Assembly: GCA_022794035.1 (NCBI GenBank)
Contig: JAAWDX010000001.1
Coordinates: forward strand, 145,936-209,935
DNA from: Lachnospiraceae bacterium
GTDB lineage: Bacteria; Bacillota; Clostridia; Lachnospirales; Bianqueaceae
Direction of reading: 5' to 3'
DNA: 64,000 bases
Shown: positions 25,001 through 33,029 of the stretch, one piece after another
How the letters are laid out: every line of letters starts with the position of its first letter
Numbering within the stretch: the first letter of the stretch is position 1
The notes under the pieces: model-generated
The model's input: only the letters and a program-made list of their open reading frames with translations
Databases searched by the model: none
What the model was told of the DNA's origin: nothing
Made by a program: the position numbers and the translations under genes

Positions 25001-25671
25001 AGTTCCTCCGATGTAGTTAATTGATAAAGATAATAAGGCCGTCCGGCCGCGCCGTATACAGGCCGCTTGGCGGCATACCCTGCGGCCGCCACAAGTTCCA
25101 GATACTTACGCGCCGTCACATGCGAAACAGCCAGCAGTGAAGCAGCCTCCGAGACGGTGAGCTGCCGCTGGCGCAGCAATGCCATAAGCATACGCTGAAA
25201 GCCGATCTGTTCAGCATCCGAAAGGGAGGCAGGCATGAGCAGCTTCCGGCGCTCGCCGGAAAAAAAGAACTGATCCAGCTCTGCCTGTGTCAGAATTGAG
25301 CTGGCAGAGAGGCCCTGCTTGAGGGCCAGATAACGCCGCAGGCTCCGATGAAGCCTGCGCAGAGTAAAGGGCTTTAGGATGTAATCGATGGCGCCGAGCT
25401 GCTGCGCGCATGTAAAGGTAGCGGCGGAGGTATCGGCAGTGACGGGGAGAAAATCGGTACTGGCTGACTGGCGCAGCGCAAGAAGGAGCTGCGTCACCTC
25501 GTCACGATGGGATTGAAGTTCGGCCATGAAAAGATCGGGGAATGGAGTGAAGTCAGGCGCAGGAAGCGCTGAAAACAGCAGAACCTCGGCACCGCCTACC
25601 GTCTGCCAGGCTTTTTTCATCTGGAGAGCGGTCGGGGGATGGGGCTCGAAAATCCAAACCGTTAGTTTCAT
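24997..25671 (-). CDS. CitB/DcuR-type response regulator with atypical receiver
   Basis: 224 residues. A receiver-like domain (about 1-118) ends in the switch motif GAIDYILKPFTLRRL, with Lys100 present. The C-terminal helix-turn-helix (about 170-218) is of the CitT/DcuR kind: LTVSEAASLLAVSHVTARKY and GAAGRPYYLYQL. The phosphoacceptor position, aligned through PDLFMAEL, holds Glu51 instead of Asp, and the N-terminal acidic pair is Glu9-Pro10. It may work without phosphorylation. No histidine kinase is nearby. It is 10 bases after the HtrA gene and overlaps rdgB, so it belongs to a mixed operon. Confidence 0.8.
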   Translation of the reverse strand: MKLTVWIFEPHPPTALQMKKAWQTVGGAEVLLFSALPAPDFTPFPDLFMAELQSHRDEVTQLLLALRQSASTDFLPVTADTSAATFTCAQQLGAIDYILKPFTLRRLHRSLRRYLALKQGLSASSILTQAELDQFFFSGERRKLLMPASLSDAEQIGFQRMLMALLRQRQLTVSEAASLLAVSHVTARKYLELVAAAGYAAKRPVYGAAGRPYYLYQLTTSEEL

Positions 25672-25681
25672 GGCCTAAACC

Positions 25682-26905
25682 TTAACGGAAGGTGGGAGGC
25701 TGCGAATTGCTGTCGCCCCAGAATCCGCCGGATGGATCTGTATCGTCATCCAAGGGCTCGAGGACGAGGCGGATAGAGAGAGGGGCAGAAGCATTGCGGC
25801 CTTGAATGACCGTCACGAGAACCGTGTCGCCGACCTCACAGGAGAGAAGGATTTCATTGACATCCTCCATGGAGGTGAGGGACTGGCCGTTGATTTCTGT
25901 AATGATATCGCCGGAGCGGAGGCCCTGCTTCTCAGCCGAGCTGCCCGAACGAATGTGATGTACAACGAGGCCGGCCGGGACATGATATAATCCGGCTAAG
26001 GATTCAGAAAGAAAAGAGGACTCATCGATGCCGCCAAGCGTCAGATACTGTACAAAGCCTTCTTTTAACAGGGCATTGACAACCTCCTGCGCATGATTGA
26101 TCGGGATGGCAAAGCCAATTCCTTCCACATCCTCTAAAGCGATTTTATTGGAATTGATGCCGATGACCTGGCCCTGCTCATTAAAAAGAGGACCGCCTGA
26201 GTTGCCGGGGTTAATGGCAGCGTCAGTCTGGATATAGGTGCTGGGCGTCTCGGATAGCTTGATCTCGCGCTTAGGGTAGCTGATTACGCCGACGGTTACA
26301 GAGTTTTGATAAGTAATCTGATGAGGGCTGCCAATGGCAATTGCAAGCTGGCCGGAGCGCAGCTGATCGCTGTCGCCGAGCTCTGCGATGGTCAGCTGGC
26401 TGCTCACTTCTTCAGAAAGCTTGGATCTGTCGATGGAAACAACGGCAAGATCGGACTCCGTATCGGCGCCGACCAGCTGCAGCTCTACCATATCGCCGGT
26501 AAAGGTATAGAGATAGATGGATTCCGCATTGGCCACTACATGCGCATTGGTGATGACAAATAAATGGTCGTTTTCTTCTTTGAAAATAACGCCGGAGCCC
26601 AGGCCCTGGCCATAGGAGCCCTCATAAAACCCTTCAACCACAAGGGTGACAACGCTGCGCTGGACGCGTTCACAGGTTTCGGAAATGGCGTTGTTATCCT
26701 GAACTAAAGAAAGTAGTTTTTGAAAGGAATTTCCGCTGTACCCCTGATCAGCGAGTGAAAACTGCGAGGCCGCCTTGGCCTGATGGCGGGTCAGCACGAA
26801 AATGCCGCTGCCGAGAAGGAGGCCAAGGAGAACAGCCGAGCAGAGAGCGAATAAAAAAATACGGCCTCTTCGTTTAGGGGGCGCTTTTTTTTCGGAATCG
26901 TTCAT
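25682..26905 (-). CDS. HtrA/DegP-like membrane-anchored serine protease
   Basis: About 407 residues: basic N-terminus, one membrane segment (about 15-40), trypsin-like protease and a C-terminal PDZ domain (about 290-385). The triad is visible as His122 (VITNAHVV), Asp152 (ESDLAVV) and Ser236 (NPGNSGGPL). It degrades misfolded proteins outside the membrane. ATG 26905 is preferred over the one at 26926 because GGAGG lies 5-6 bases upstream of it. It is downstream of the PP2C-LysM gene, past a terminator-like hairpin. Confidence 0.93.
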   Translation of the reverse strand: MNDSEKKAPPKRRGRIFLFALCSAVLLGLLLGSGIFVLTRHQAKAASQFSLADQGYSGNSFQKLLSLVQDNNAISETCERVQRSVVTLVVEGFYEGSYGQGLGSGVIFKEENDHLFVITNAHVVANAESIYLYTFTGDMVELQLVGADTESDLAVVSIDRSKLSEEVSSQLTIAELGDSDQLRSGQLAIAIGSPHQITYQNSVTVGVISYPKREIKLSETPSTYIQTDAAINPGNSGGPLFNEQGQVIGINSNKIALEDVEGIGFAIPINHAQEVVNALLKEGFVQYLTLGGIDESSFLSESLAGLYHVPAGLVVHHIRSGSSAEKQGLRSGDIITEINGQSLTSMEDVNEILLSCEVGDTVLVTVIQGRNASAPLSIRLVLEPLDDDTDPSGGFWGDSNSQPPTFR

Positions 26906-26929
26906 GAGTTCCTCCATTTCATTCAATAG

Positions 26930-26959
26930 AAAAGGAGGGCGTATGCCGGCCCTCCTTTT
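26930..26959 (-). terminator. Hairpin terminator between the PP2C-LysM and HtrA genes
   Basis: AAAGGAGGGC / GGCCCTCCTTT stem with a short loop. Read on the minus strand it is followed by TTTTC. It is likely to reduce read-through from the PP2C gene into htrA. Confidence 0.65.
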
Positions 26960-26968
26960 GTGGGTCTG

Positions 26969-28558
26969 TTATTGGTTTAGCTCTTCAACCGGAGGTACCT
27001 TGAGTACCATACCGGGATAAAGAGGGGTATCAAGCGTCATATCATTATATGCAGCAAAAGCTTCCATCAATGATACATCAGCGCTGTCATAGAAATATAA
27101 AACGATACTGGAGAAATAATCGCCATCTTCTACCGTATAATCCTGTACCGTGGTAACAGCAGAGGAATTAGGCTCAGAGGAATTAGGAGAGCTGCTGTCA
27201 GGAGAGGAAGAATCGCCTGAATTTTGCTGGCTCTGTGAATCCTGTGAATTGTTGGAATTGGAGGAATTATCAGGAGAAGAAGCATCGCTGTTATTCGAAA
27301 TATTAGAGTCAATCAGGGTGCTGCTTTCCAAATTAGGAGCCGAAGAAGAATTCTGCGGCGTGTCCTCCTTGCTGAAAGCGGAAATAATGATAATCAAGAG
27401 AAGAATCACGACGACGGCGCCGCCAATCAAAAGAGCCAGCTGCTTACGGTTGCTCAGAAGGCGGTCTAAAATGCTTTCCTGATCGTCTTCATCATCGTAA
27501 ATGGGATCCTCCTGCAAAGGAGAAAGCGTACGGGGACGAGGGGAAAGACGAGCCGGCGTAGGCCTAGAGTCAGGGGAAGCGTCAAAATCGATATTCTCAT
27601 CCTCCGGTTCTGTCTTGCGCACGCCCTTGGGAATCTTAGAGAGGAGACTCTGACGAGATGTGTCCTCTCCGCTTGGCCGGGTCTTCTTCTCAAAGTTTTC
27701 TTTTCTCGGAATGGTAGAGGTGCCGCGTTTGGGAGCCTCTCCGGGAGCCTCCTCCACACGAAGCACCATAAGGGTCATATCGTCTTCGCTGTGGTCGGTC
27801 GCCGCTTTCATGATCATGGTAGCAAGCGTGTCTATGGAAGCATCCTTTAAAAGGCGAATCATGCGCTCCATCTCTTCGTTGGAAATGGCATCGGACACGC
27901 CGTCTGTGCAGATAAGGAAAGTATCGCCGGGATAGAAAACGAAATATTTGGAGAAGGCTTCCTCCTTAGCATCATAGATATCATCCATTCCCAAATAAGC
28001 GGTCAGATGGGAAGAACCTTTGTGAACCTCAGCCTGAGACTGGGAAATGACGCCCAGACGATACATATCGCTGGATTCTAAATGGTCATCCGTGATTTGC
28101 AGCATGCGTCCGCCGCGGACAACGTAGATGCGGCTGTCGCCTAAATGAACGGCCAATCCGCGGTTGCCATGCAGGAAGAGTCCGGCAAAAGAAGAGCCCA
28201 TCTCATCGAGCAGCGCATCATTTTTCTGGCGCTTAAATGCACGATTGGTCTCTACCAAAGCATCCCAGATGCGCTCCTTTTCAATTTTGCCTACATCGGT
28301 CAGGGTTGTCTGCAGGTGCTGAAACATTTGCATGACGGCATTGCTGTTCGCAGCGCCGCGTTCACGCGAATCGTCTGTGCCGATTTCGGAATCGCACACG
28401 CCGTAAATTTGAAAATCTGCGTGAGAGATTTTATTAAAGACGGATTGCGTATCAGAACCGACATTTACATACCGTCCGTTTACATACATGTTGTCGAGGT
28501 TTAATTCTTTTCCCGTTGAAGAAAGGGCATACGCCGCAATTTTTAATTCTTCAGCCAT
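26969..28558 (-). CDS. PP2C-type phosphatase fused to a membrane segment and extracellular LysM domain
   Basis: 529 residues. Residues 1-268 form a PP2C phosphatase: VHLGDSRIYVVRGG, FLICTDGVSDAI and SEDDMTLMVL, with metal Asps plausible at 22, 56, 219 and 260. The first DG motif is altered (CDSEIG). A Pro/Arg-rich cytoplasmic linker (270-370) leads to one membrane helix (about 373-394), then a Ser/Asn-rich spacer (400-470) and a C-terminal LysM-like domain (474-525; YTVEDGDYFSSI, YPGMVLKVP). It probably dephosphorylates Ser/Thr while anchored to peptidoglycan. No PrkC-type kinase is in the window. Confidence 0.88.
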   Translation of the reverse strand: MAEELKIAAYALSSTGKELNLDNMYVNGRYVNVGSDTQSVFNKISHADFQIYGVCDSEIGTDDSRERGAANSNAVMQMFQHLQTTLTDVGKIEKERIWDALVETNRAFKRQKNDALLDEMGSSFAGLFLHGNRGLAVHLGDSRIYVVRGGRMLQITDDHLESSDMYRLGVISQSQAEVHKGSSHLTAYLGMDDIYDAKEEAFSKYFVFYPGDTFLICTDGVSDAISNEEMERMIRLLKDASIDTLATMIMKAATDHSEDDMTLMVLRVEEAPGEAPKRGTSTIPRKENFEKKTRPSGEDTSRQSLLSKIPKGVRKTEPEDENIDFDASPDSRPTPARLSPRPRTLSPLQEDPIYDDEDDQESILDRLLSNRKQLALLIGGAVVVILLLIIIISAFSKEDTPQNSSSAPNLESSTLIDSNISNNSDASSPDNSSNSNNSQDSQSQQNSGDSSSPDSSSPNSSEPNSSAVTTVQDYTVEDGDYFSSIVLYFYDSADVSLMEAFAAYNDMTLDTPLYPGMVLKVPPVEELNQ

Positions 28559-28644
28559 TTGTGCACCACCTTTTCTTTATCTCGTTTAGCTGTTTCGGCT
28601 CCAAGAGGTGCCGAAAACATACAATATAAGCCTATTTTCTACAT

Positions 28645-28673
28645 ATTATATACTAAAGCCTTCTTAAGTTCAA
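28645..28673 (-). promoter_or_regulatory. Promoter of the PP2C-HtrA-rdgB operon
   Basis: On the minus strand TTGAAC (28668-28673) and TATAAT (28645-28650), spacer 17. The leader of about 80 bases contains a perfect 7-bp hairpin, TTTCGGC (28593-28599) / GCCGAAA (28610-28616), upstream of the start codon. Confidence 0.7.
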
Positions 28674-28730
28674 CGAGTTTTTCTAAATTTCGCGATAAGT
28701 TATAAAGAATTTACAAATCAGAGACAAAAT

Positions 28731-28776
28731 GACAAGACGCTGCATTTCAAAGGGAAAGCAGCGTCTCTTGTTTTGT
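28731..28776 (-). terminator. Hairpin terminator after the rhodanese gene
   Basis: ACAAGACGCTGC / GCAGCGTCTCTTGT stem just downstream of the rhodanese stop on the minus strand; the following T-run is interrupted (ATTTTG). Confidence 0.6.
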
Positions 28777-28780
28777 CCTC

Positions 28781-29101
28781 TTAGCCCTGCCAGAGTTCAT
28801 AGGGCCAGTGCTGTAGACCGTCCCGAAGATTATAGATGCGGGTATAGCCCATGACAGAAAGAACCTGTGCGGCCGGGAGGCTGCGAGCACCGCTGCCGCA
28901 GTAAACCAGAAGAGGCTGACGGCGGCCGGGAAAAAGCGCAGACGCCCGGTGAGGAACGCTATGAAGAGGGATGTTGACAGCGCCGCGAATATGGCCTTCG
29001 GCAAATTCAGCGGGATCCCGTACGTCTAAAATGCGGCATCCATAGCGGCTGTGAATCAGCTGCCAGGCCTGCTGACAGCTGATAGTCTGATAGTATGGCA
29101 T
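28781..29101 (-). CDS. Single-domain rhodanese-like sulfurtransferase
   Basis: 106 residues. Rhodanese hallmarks: ILDVRDPAEFAEGHIRGAVN and the active-site loop LLVYCGSGARS with Cys near residue 68. It likely moves sulfane sulfur; the partner is unknown. A GTG at 29110 is also in frame, but ATG 29101 is 8 bases after AAGGAG and is preferred. It is divergent from the fab operon. Confidence 0.9.
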   Translation of the reverse strand: MPYYQTISCQQAWQLIHSRYGCRILDVRDPAEFAEGHIRGAVNIPLHSVPHRASALFPGRRQPLLVYCGSGARSLPAAQVLSVMGYTRIYNLRDGLQHWPYELWQG

Positions 29102-29165
29102 GGCAATCACTCCTTTCTCCCTTTAGCATATGCCGCCAGGGAATAAACGGTCAGAAAAAAATGGG

Positions 29166-29215
29166 TTGACAGGCAAAGAAGAGCACGCTATACTTAGTTA
29201 GTCTTTCAAAGTAAT
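29166..29215 (+). promoter_or_regulatory. Fatty-acid operon promoter and possible FabT operator
   Basis: TTGACA (29166-29171) and TATACT (29189-29194), spacer 17. Just downstream, TTAGTCTTTCAAAGTAA (29195-29214 region) forms an imperfect palindrome around CTTTCAAAG. It resembles the TTTGA/TCAAA half-sites of FabT operators and could be the autoregulatory site of the MarR protein encoded next. Confidence 0.65.
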
Positions 29216-29230
29216 TGGAGGGAGGGTACC

Positions 29231-29692
29231 ATGGGAAGCGAACGATTTGTTAAAGAGTTGAATCAATTGTTGGTATCCACCTATCAGACAATTGAAAAGA
29301 TGGAGCGGAAAATGATCTGCAAAGGAAGCGCAGCCGCTGCGCGGCTCTCGATGGCAGAGATTCATTTGATTGAGGCAGTCGGCAGAGGAAAGGAACGCAA
29401 GACGATCTCAGCGATTGCAGAGCGGTTAAATATTACGTTGGCATCGGTCACGGTGGGCGTGAATAAACTGGTAAAAAAAGAACTGCTGCAGAAAAAGCGA
29501 AGCGAGAAGGATGGCCGTGTGATCTATGTGAGCCTGACAAGTAAAGGCAGGGCTGTTTACCAGCGGCATACAGATTTTCATATGAGCATGGTGAAATATA
29601 TTGCTTTGGGGCTGACAAAAGAAGAACAATATGCTATGCTTAGGGGCATACAGAAGCTGCGGGATTTTTTCGCCGGAAAAACGGAGGTTTAG
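29231..29692 (+). CDS. fabT: MarR-family fatty-acid repressor, FabT-like
   Basis: 153-residue MarR winged-helix protein at the head of the fatty-acid operon, the place of FabT in streptococci. The HTH and wing are visible: ISAIAERLNITLASVTVGVN, LVKKELLQKKRSEKDGRVIY and VSLTSKGRAVY. FabT represses fab genes with acyl-ACP as co-repressor; that this holds here is inferred from position. It ends immediately before the fabH ATG. Confidence 0.85.
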   Translation: MGSERFVKELNQLLVSTYQTIEKMERKMICKGSAAAARLSMAEIHLIEAVGRGKERKTISAIAERLNITLASVTVGVNKLVKKELLQKKRSEKDGRVIYVSLTSKGRAVYQRHTDFHMSMVKYIALGLTKEEQYAMLRGIQKLRDFFAGKTEV

Positions 29693-30661
29693 ATGGGCTT
29701 TACAAGCTTTACGCTGTTAGGAACAGGGAGCCGGCTGCCGAAGCAGGCAGTGACGAATGATGAACTCAGTACCTTTTTAGACACCAGCGATGAATGGATC
29801 CGGACGCGCACCGGAATTCGGCGGCGGCATCTGCTTAAGGAGGAGAAGCTGATCGATATTGCGCTGCCGGCTGCACAGCAGGCGCTGGAGAGCAGCGGCA
29901 CAAAGGCGGAGGAGCTGGACCTGATTATTTGCAGCACGCTGCAGGGAGATTTTGTTTCGCCGGCCTTTGCCTGCGTAGTACAGAAATATCTGGGCGCTAC
30001 CTGTCCGGCCTTTGATATCAATGCAGCCTGTTCTGGATTTGTCTATGCGCTGGATGTGGCAGCTGGATACTTTGCCAGGGGCCGCGTCAAAAAGGTACTT
30101 GTGATCGCAGCAGAGGCAATGAGCCGTTTTGTAGACTGGAGCGAGCGCAGTACCTGCGTGCTTTTTGGAGATGGCTGCGGAGCGGTGGTGCTGGGCGAGG
30201 GCGATGACCTGCTTTCGATTCGCCTCACGGCAGACGGCAATGATCAGTCGCTGGTGATTCCGCATGAAAAGGGCAGCTGCCCGTATACACAGCCGCAGGG
30301 CGCGGCCTCCGTACTGGCCATGGATGGCCAGGAGGTATTTAAGTTTGCGGTGAGCTCCATTTGCCGGGATATCACGGCGGTCACGGAGGAAGCCGGCATT
30401 ACGCCGGAGGATCTGGATTTTATGGTGCTGCATCAGGCCAATCAGCGCATCATGGAAGCGGCTGCGCGGCGCCTGAAAATGCCGCCGGAAAAAGTGCCCA
30501 GTGTGATTGCAGAGACAGGAAATGTATCTTCGGCCTGCATCCCCATTGTATTGGATGAATTAAACCGAAGCGGAAAACTTGCTAATAGCCGGTATATAGC
30601 CCTGGCGGGGTTTGGAGCCGGTTTTACCACCGGAGCCTGCGTGCTGCGGTGTCATAAATAA
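29693..30661 (+). CDS. fabH: Beta-ketoacyl-ACP synthase III (FabH)
   Basis: Starts fatty-acid synthesis by condensing acetyl-CoA (or a branched primer) with malonyl-ACP. The Cys-His-Asn triad is visible: Cys113 in NAACSGFVYAL, His in VLHQANQRIM near 246 and Asn in ETGNVSSACIP near 276. 322 residues is normal. The ATG follows the fabT stop directly, so translation is coupled. Confidence 0.96.
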   Translation: MGFTSFTLLGTGSRLPKQAVTNDELSTFLDTSDEWIRTRTGIRRRHLLKEEKLIDIALPAAQQALESSGTKAEELDLIICSTLQGDFVSPAFACVVQKYLGATCPAFDINAACSGFVYALDVAAGYFARGRVKKVLVIAAEAMSRFVDWSERSTCVLFGDGCGAVVLGEGDDLLSIRLTADGNDQSLVIPHEKGSCPYTQPQGAASVLAMDGQEVFKFAVSSICRDITAVTEEAGITPEDLDFMVLHQANQRIMEAAARRLKMPPEKVPSVIAETGNVSSACIPIVLDELNRSGKLANSRYIALAGFGAGFTTGACVLRCHK

Positions 30662-30688
30662 AACAAATTCAGTTTTGGAGGAAACATC

Positions 30689-30925
30689 ATGAGCATTTTA
30701 GAAAGAATCAACAAAATCTTAGTGGAGCAGGACATTACCGAGAATACGGTGACGATGGAAACCACGTTTGATGAGCTGGACATCGATAGCCTGGCGGTCG
30801 TTGATCTGACCATGAGCTGTGAAGAGGAGTTCGATATTGAGCTGGATATCGACTCAGAAAGCGTGCCCAAGACGATTGGCGACATGGTAGAGAAGATCGC
30901 AGAATTAACGGGCGAAGAAGCCTAA
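30689..30925 (+). CDS. acpP: Acyl carrier protein
   Basis: 78-residue acidic helical carrier. The phosphopantetheine attachment Ser is Ser34 in DELDIDSLAVVDL; the usual neighbour motif is GADSLD, so the Gly-Ala is replaced by Asp-Ile. It carries growing acyl chains for all the Fab enzymes encoded here. Good site TGGAGGAAAC upstream. An intrinsic terminator directly after it may set high acpP levels relative to downstream genes. Confidence 0.94.
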   Translation: MSILERINKILVEQDITENTVTMETTFDELDIDSLAVVDLTMSCEEEFDIELDIDSESVPKTIGDMVEKIAELTGEEA

Positions 30926-30938
30926 CCTTTTAAGTAAG

Positions 30939-30979
30939 AGTTCGCCTGCAGTTATGATCCATCTGCGGCGAACTTTTTT
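30939..30979 (+). terminator. Internal terminator between acpP and fabK
   Basis: AGTTCGCCTGCAG (30939-30951) / CTGCGGCGAACT (30963-30974) stem with one bulge, followed by TTTTTT. It lies inside the operon, so partial read-through is expected. Confidence 0.8.
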
Positions 30980-31002
30980 AATGCGGGAAGAAAGAGGAAA
31001 AG

Positions 31003-31950
31003 ATGATTAAAACGTCGATTTGTGAGTTATTGGGAATTCAGTATCCCATTTTTCAGGGTGGCATGGCATGGATCGCCGACAGCAGCCTGGCGGCCGCCGT
31101 ATCCAATGCCGGAGGGCTGGGCATTATTGCGGCAATGAATGCAGATGCGGCCTGGCTGCGGGAGCAGATTCACGAGGTGCGCCGTCTGACCGATAAGCCC
31201 TTTGGCGTCAATGTGATGCTGATGAGCCCCTTTGTAGAGGAAGTAGCGCAGCTGGTGATGGAGGAAAAGGTGCCGGTCGTGATCACAGGCGCCGGGAATC
31301 CGGCTAAATATGTAAAGGACTGGAAGGCAGCCGGGATCAAAGTTATACCGGTGGTTGCGTCGGTAGCACTTGCTAAGATGATGGCCAAGCGAGGCGTCGA
31401 TGCCGTCATTGCAGAGGGCGGTGAATCCGGCGGACATGTGGGCGATTTGACGACGATGGTACTGGTTCCGCAGGTGGTAGACGCTGTGGATATTCCGGTG
31501 CTGGCCGCAGGCGGCATCGGCGATGGCCGCGGTATAGCAGCAGCCTTCATGCTGGGAGCAGAGGGCGTACAGGTGGGAACGCGCTTTTTGGTCGCTCATG
31601 AATGTACAGTGCATCCCGCTTATAAGCAGCGAATCCTAAAAGCGAAGGACATCGACACCATGGTGACGGGCCGCCGTTTGGGGCATCCGGTGCGTGCCAT
31701 CCGCAATGCTTTCACCAAGGAATACCTAAAAAAAGAATATAACAGCAATATTTCCGATGAAGAGCTGGAGCGCATGGGCGCCGGTTCGCTGCGTAAGGCG
31801 GCGGTGGAGGGCAATGAGCAGGACGGCACATTTCTGGCCGGTCAGATTGCCGCGATGGTCACAAAGGAGCAGCCGGCAGCGGAGATCATCCAAGAGATGT
31901 TTGAAGAAGCAGAGCAGGTGCTGGGAGGCGCGGCAAAATGGCTAAGATAG
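31003..31950 (+). CDS. fabK: Enoyl-ACP reductase II (FabK)
   Basis: FMN-dependent NAD(P)H enoyl-ACP reductase of the nitronate monooxygenase fold, 315 residues. Motifs: IFQGGMAWIADSSLAAAVSN, AGGLGIIAA, AEGGESGGHVG and LAAGGIGDGRGIAAAFMLGA. It completes each elongation cycle in place of FabI, a common choice in this kind of operon. Its stop overlaps the fabD start by 13 bases. Confidence 0.95.
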   Translation: MIKTSICELLGIQYPIFQGGMAWIADSSLAAAVSNAGGLGIIAAMNADAAWLREQIHEVRRLTDKPFGVNVMLMSPFVEEVAQLVMEEKVPVVITGAGNPAKYVKDWKAAGIKVIPVVASVALAKMMAKRGVDAVIAEGGESGGHVGDLTTMVLVPQVVDAVDIPVLAAGGIGDGRGIAAAFMLGAEGVQVGTRFLVAHECTVHPAYKQRILKAKDIDTMVTGRRLGHPVRAIRNAFTKEYLKKEYNSNISDEELERMGAGSLRKAAVEGNEQDGTFLAGQIAAMVTKEQPAAEIIQEMFEEAEQVLGGAAKWLR

Positions 31951-32852
31951 GTTTATTATTTGCAGGGCAGGGCGCTCAGTACCCGGGTATGGGACGTGAC
32001 TTTTATGAGCAAAACGACGCAGCGCAGCGCATCTTTCGGATCGCGGATCAGCAGCGGCCCGGCACAAGCGCGCAGTGCTTTGCCGGCACCAAGGAAGAGC
32101 TTTCCGTAACAGTCAACACGCAGCCCTGTGTGTTCGCCGTCGATCTGGCGATTGCCGAGGCGCTTGCCTTTGCCGGCGTCAAGGCGGAGGCCGTGGCCGG
32201 CTTCTCGCTCGGCGAGCTGGCAGCGCTCACCTTTGCCGGTGCATTCTCCGCAGAGGAGGGCTTCCGGCTGGTACAGAAAAGAGCGCAGCTCATGCAGGAG
32301 GCTGCCGAGGCGCATCCCAGTCAGATGGCTGCTGTGCTGAAGCTGCCGGCAGAGACCGTCGAGGCGATCTGCCGCGAAGTGGGCGATGTGTATCCGGTCA
32401 ACTATAATTGTCCCGGGCAGGTGGCCGTGGCCGGCGCGGCCGGCAAGATGGCGGCGTTTACCGAGAGGGTCAAGGCAGCCAAGGGCCGGGCAGTTGTGCT
32501 ACCGGTGAGCGGAGGCTTTCATAGCCCGTTCATGAAAACGGCAGCGGAGGGCTTTGCGGCAGAGCTGGCGCAGATCGAGATGAAAACGCCGAAAATAAGC
32601 GTGTATGCCAATCAGACAGCGCAGCCCTATACAGAGGGCGAGGCGATGAAGCAGACGCTGGCAGCGCAGATTGAGAGTCCGGTGCTCTGGCAGAAAGCGC
32701 TGGAAAATATGATGGAGAGCGGCATTGATACGATGATCGAGGTGGGTCCCGGCAAAACGCTGTTTGGGTTTGTGCAGCGGCTGGCGCCGGATTTTGCCGT
32801 ATATCACTGTGATACAATGGAGAGCCTGCAGGCCATCATCAGTGAGCTATAA
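31938..32852 (+). CDS. fabD: Malonyl-CoA:ACP transacylase (FabD)
   Basis: Transfers malonyl from CoA to ACP. The active-site Ser is in AGFSLGELAAL (about residue 89), with the N-terminal FAGQGAQYPGMG and the catalytic His in PVSGGFHSPFM near 200. 304 residues is normal. It overlaps fabK. The following gap to fabG holds an unusual hairpin array. Confidence 0.96.
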   Translation: MAKIGLLFAGQGAQYPGMGRDFYEQNDAAQRIFRIADQQRPGTSAQCFAGTKEELSVTVNTQPCVFAVDLAIAEALAFAGVKAEAVAGFSLGELAALTFAGAFSAEEGFRLVQKRAQLMQEAAEAHPSQMAAVLKLPAETVEAICREVGDVYPVNYNCPGQVAVAGAAGKMAAFTERVKAAKGRAVVLPVSGGFHSPFMKTAAEGFAAELAQIEMKTPKISVYANQTAQPYTEGEAMKQTLAAQIESPVLWQKALENMMESGIDTMIEVGPGKTLFGFVQRLAPDFAVYHCDTMESLQAIISEL

Positions 32853-33029
32853 TGGGAGGATAGTATGAAAAATAAGCTGGATAGCTTATTTTTCATACGG
32901 CTTATTTGTGCCGGAGCGTCACAAATAAGCTTTGATGGCAGCCGAGAAATCGCATTCGCGAATTTCTCGGCGCCCCGTCGCAACGTTCCGATGTATTCGG
33001 AACGTTTATGCTCCGGAATGGAGGGTACC
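32853..33029 (+). repeat. Hairpin array between fabD and fabG
   Basis: Four perfect stem-loops in tandem: GTATGAAAAATAAGCT (32863-32878) with its 16-base complement at 32883-32898; GCTTATTTGTG (32900-32910) with 32920-32930; GCCGAGAAAT (32941-32950) with 32962-32971; AACGTTCCGA (32982-32991) with 32997-33006. The loop of the second, CCGGAGC (32911-32917), is also complementary to GCTCCGG at 33010-33016, next to the fabG ribosome binding site. The first begins with its own site (GGGAGG, 32854-32859) and an ATG (32865), in frame with fabG. It may be an inserted palindromic element or a regulatory leader. Confidence 0.8.
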
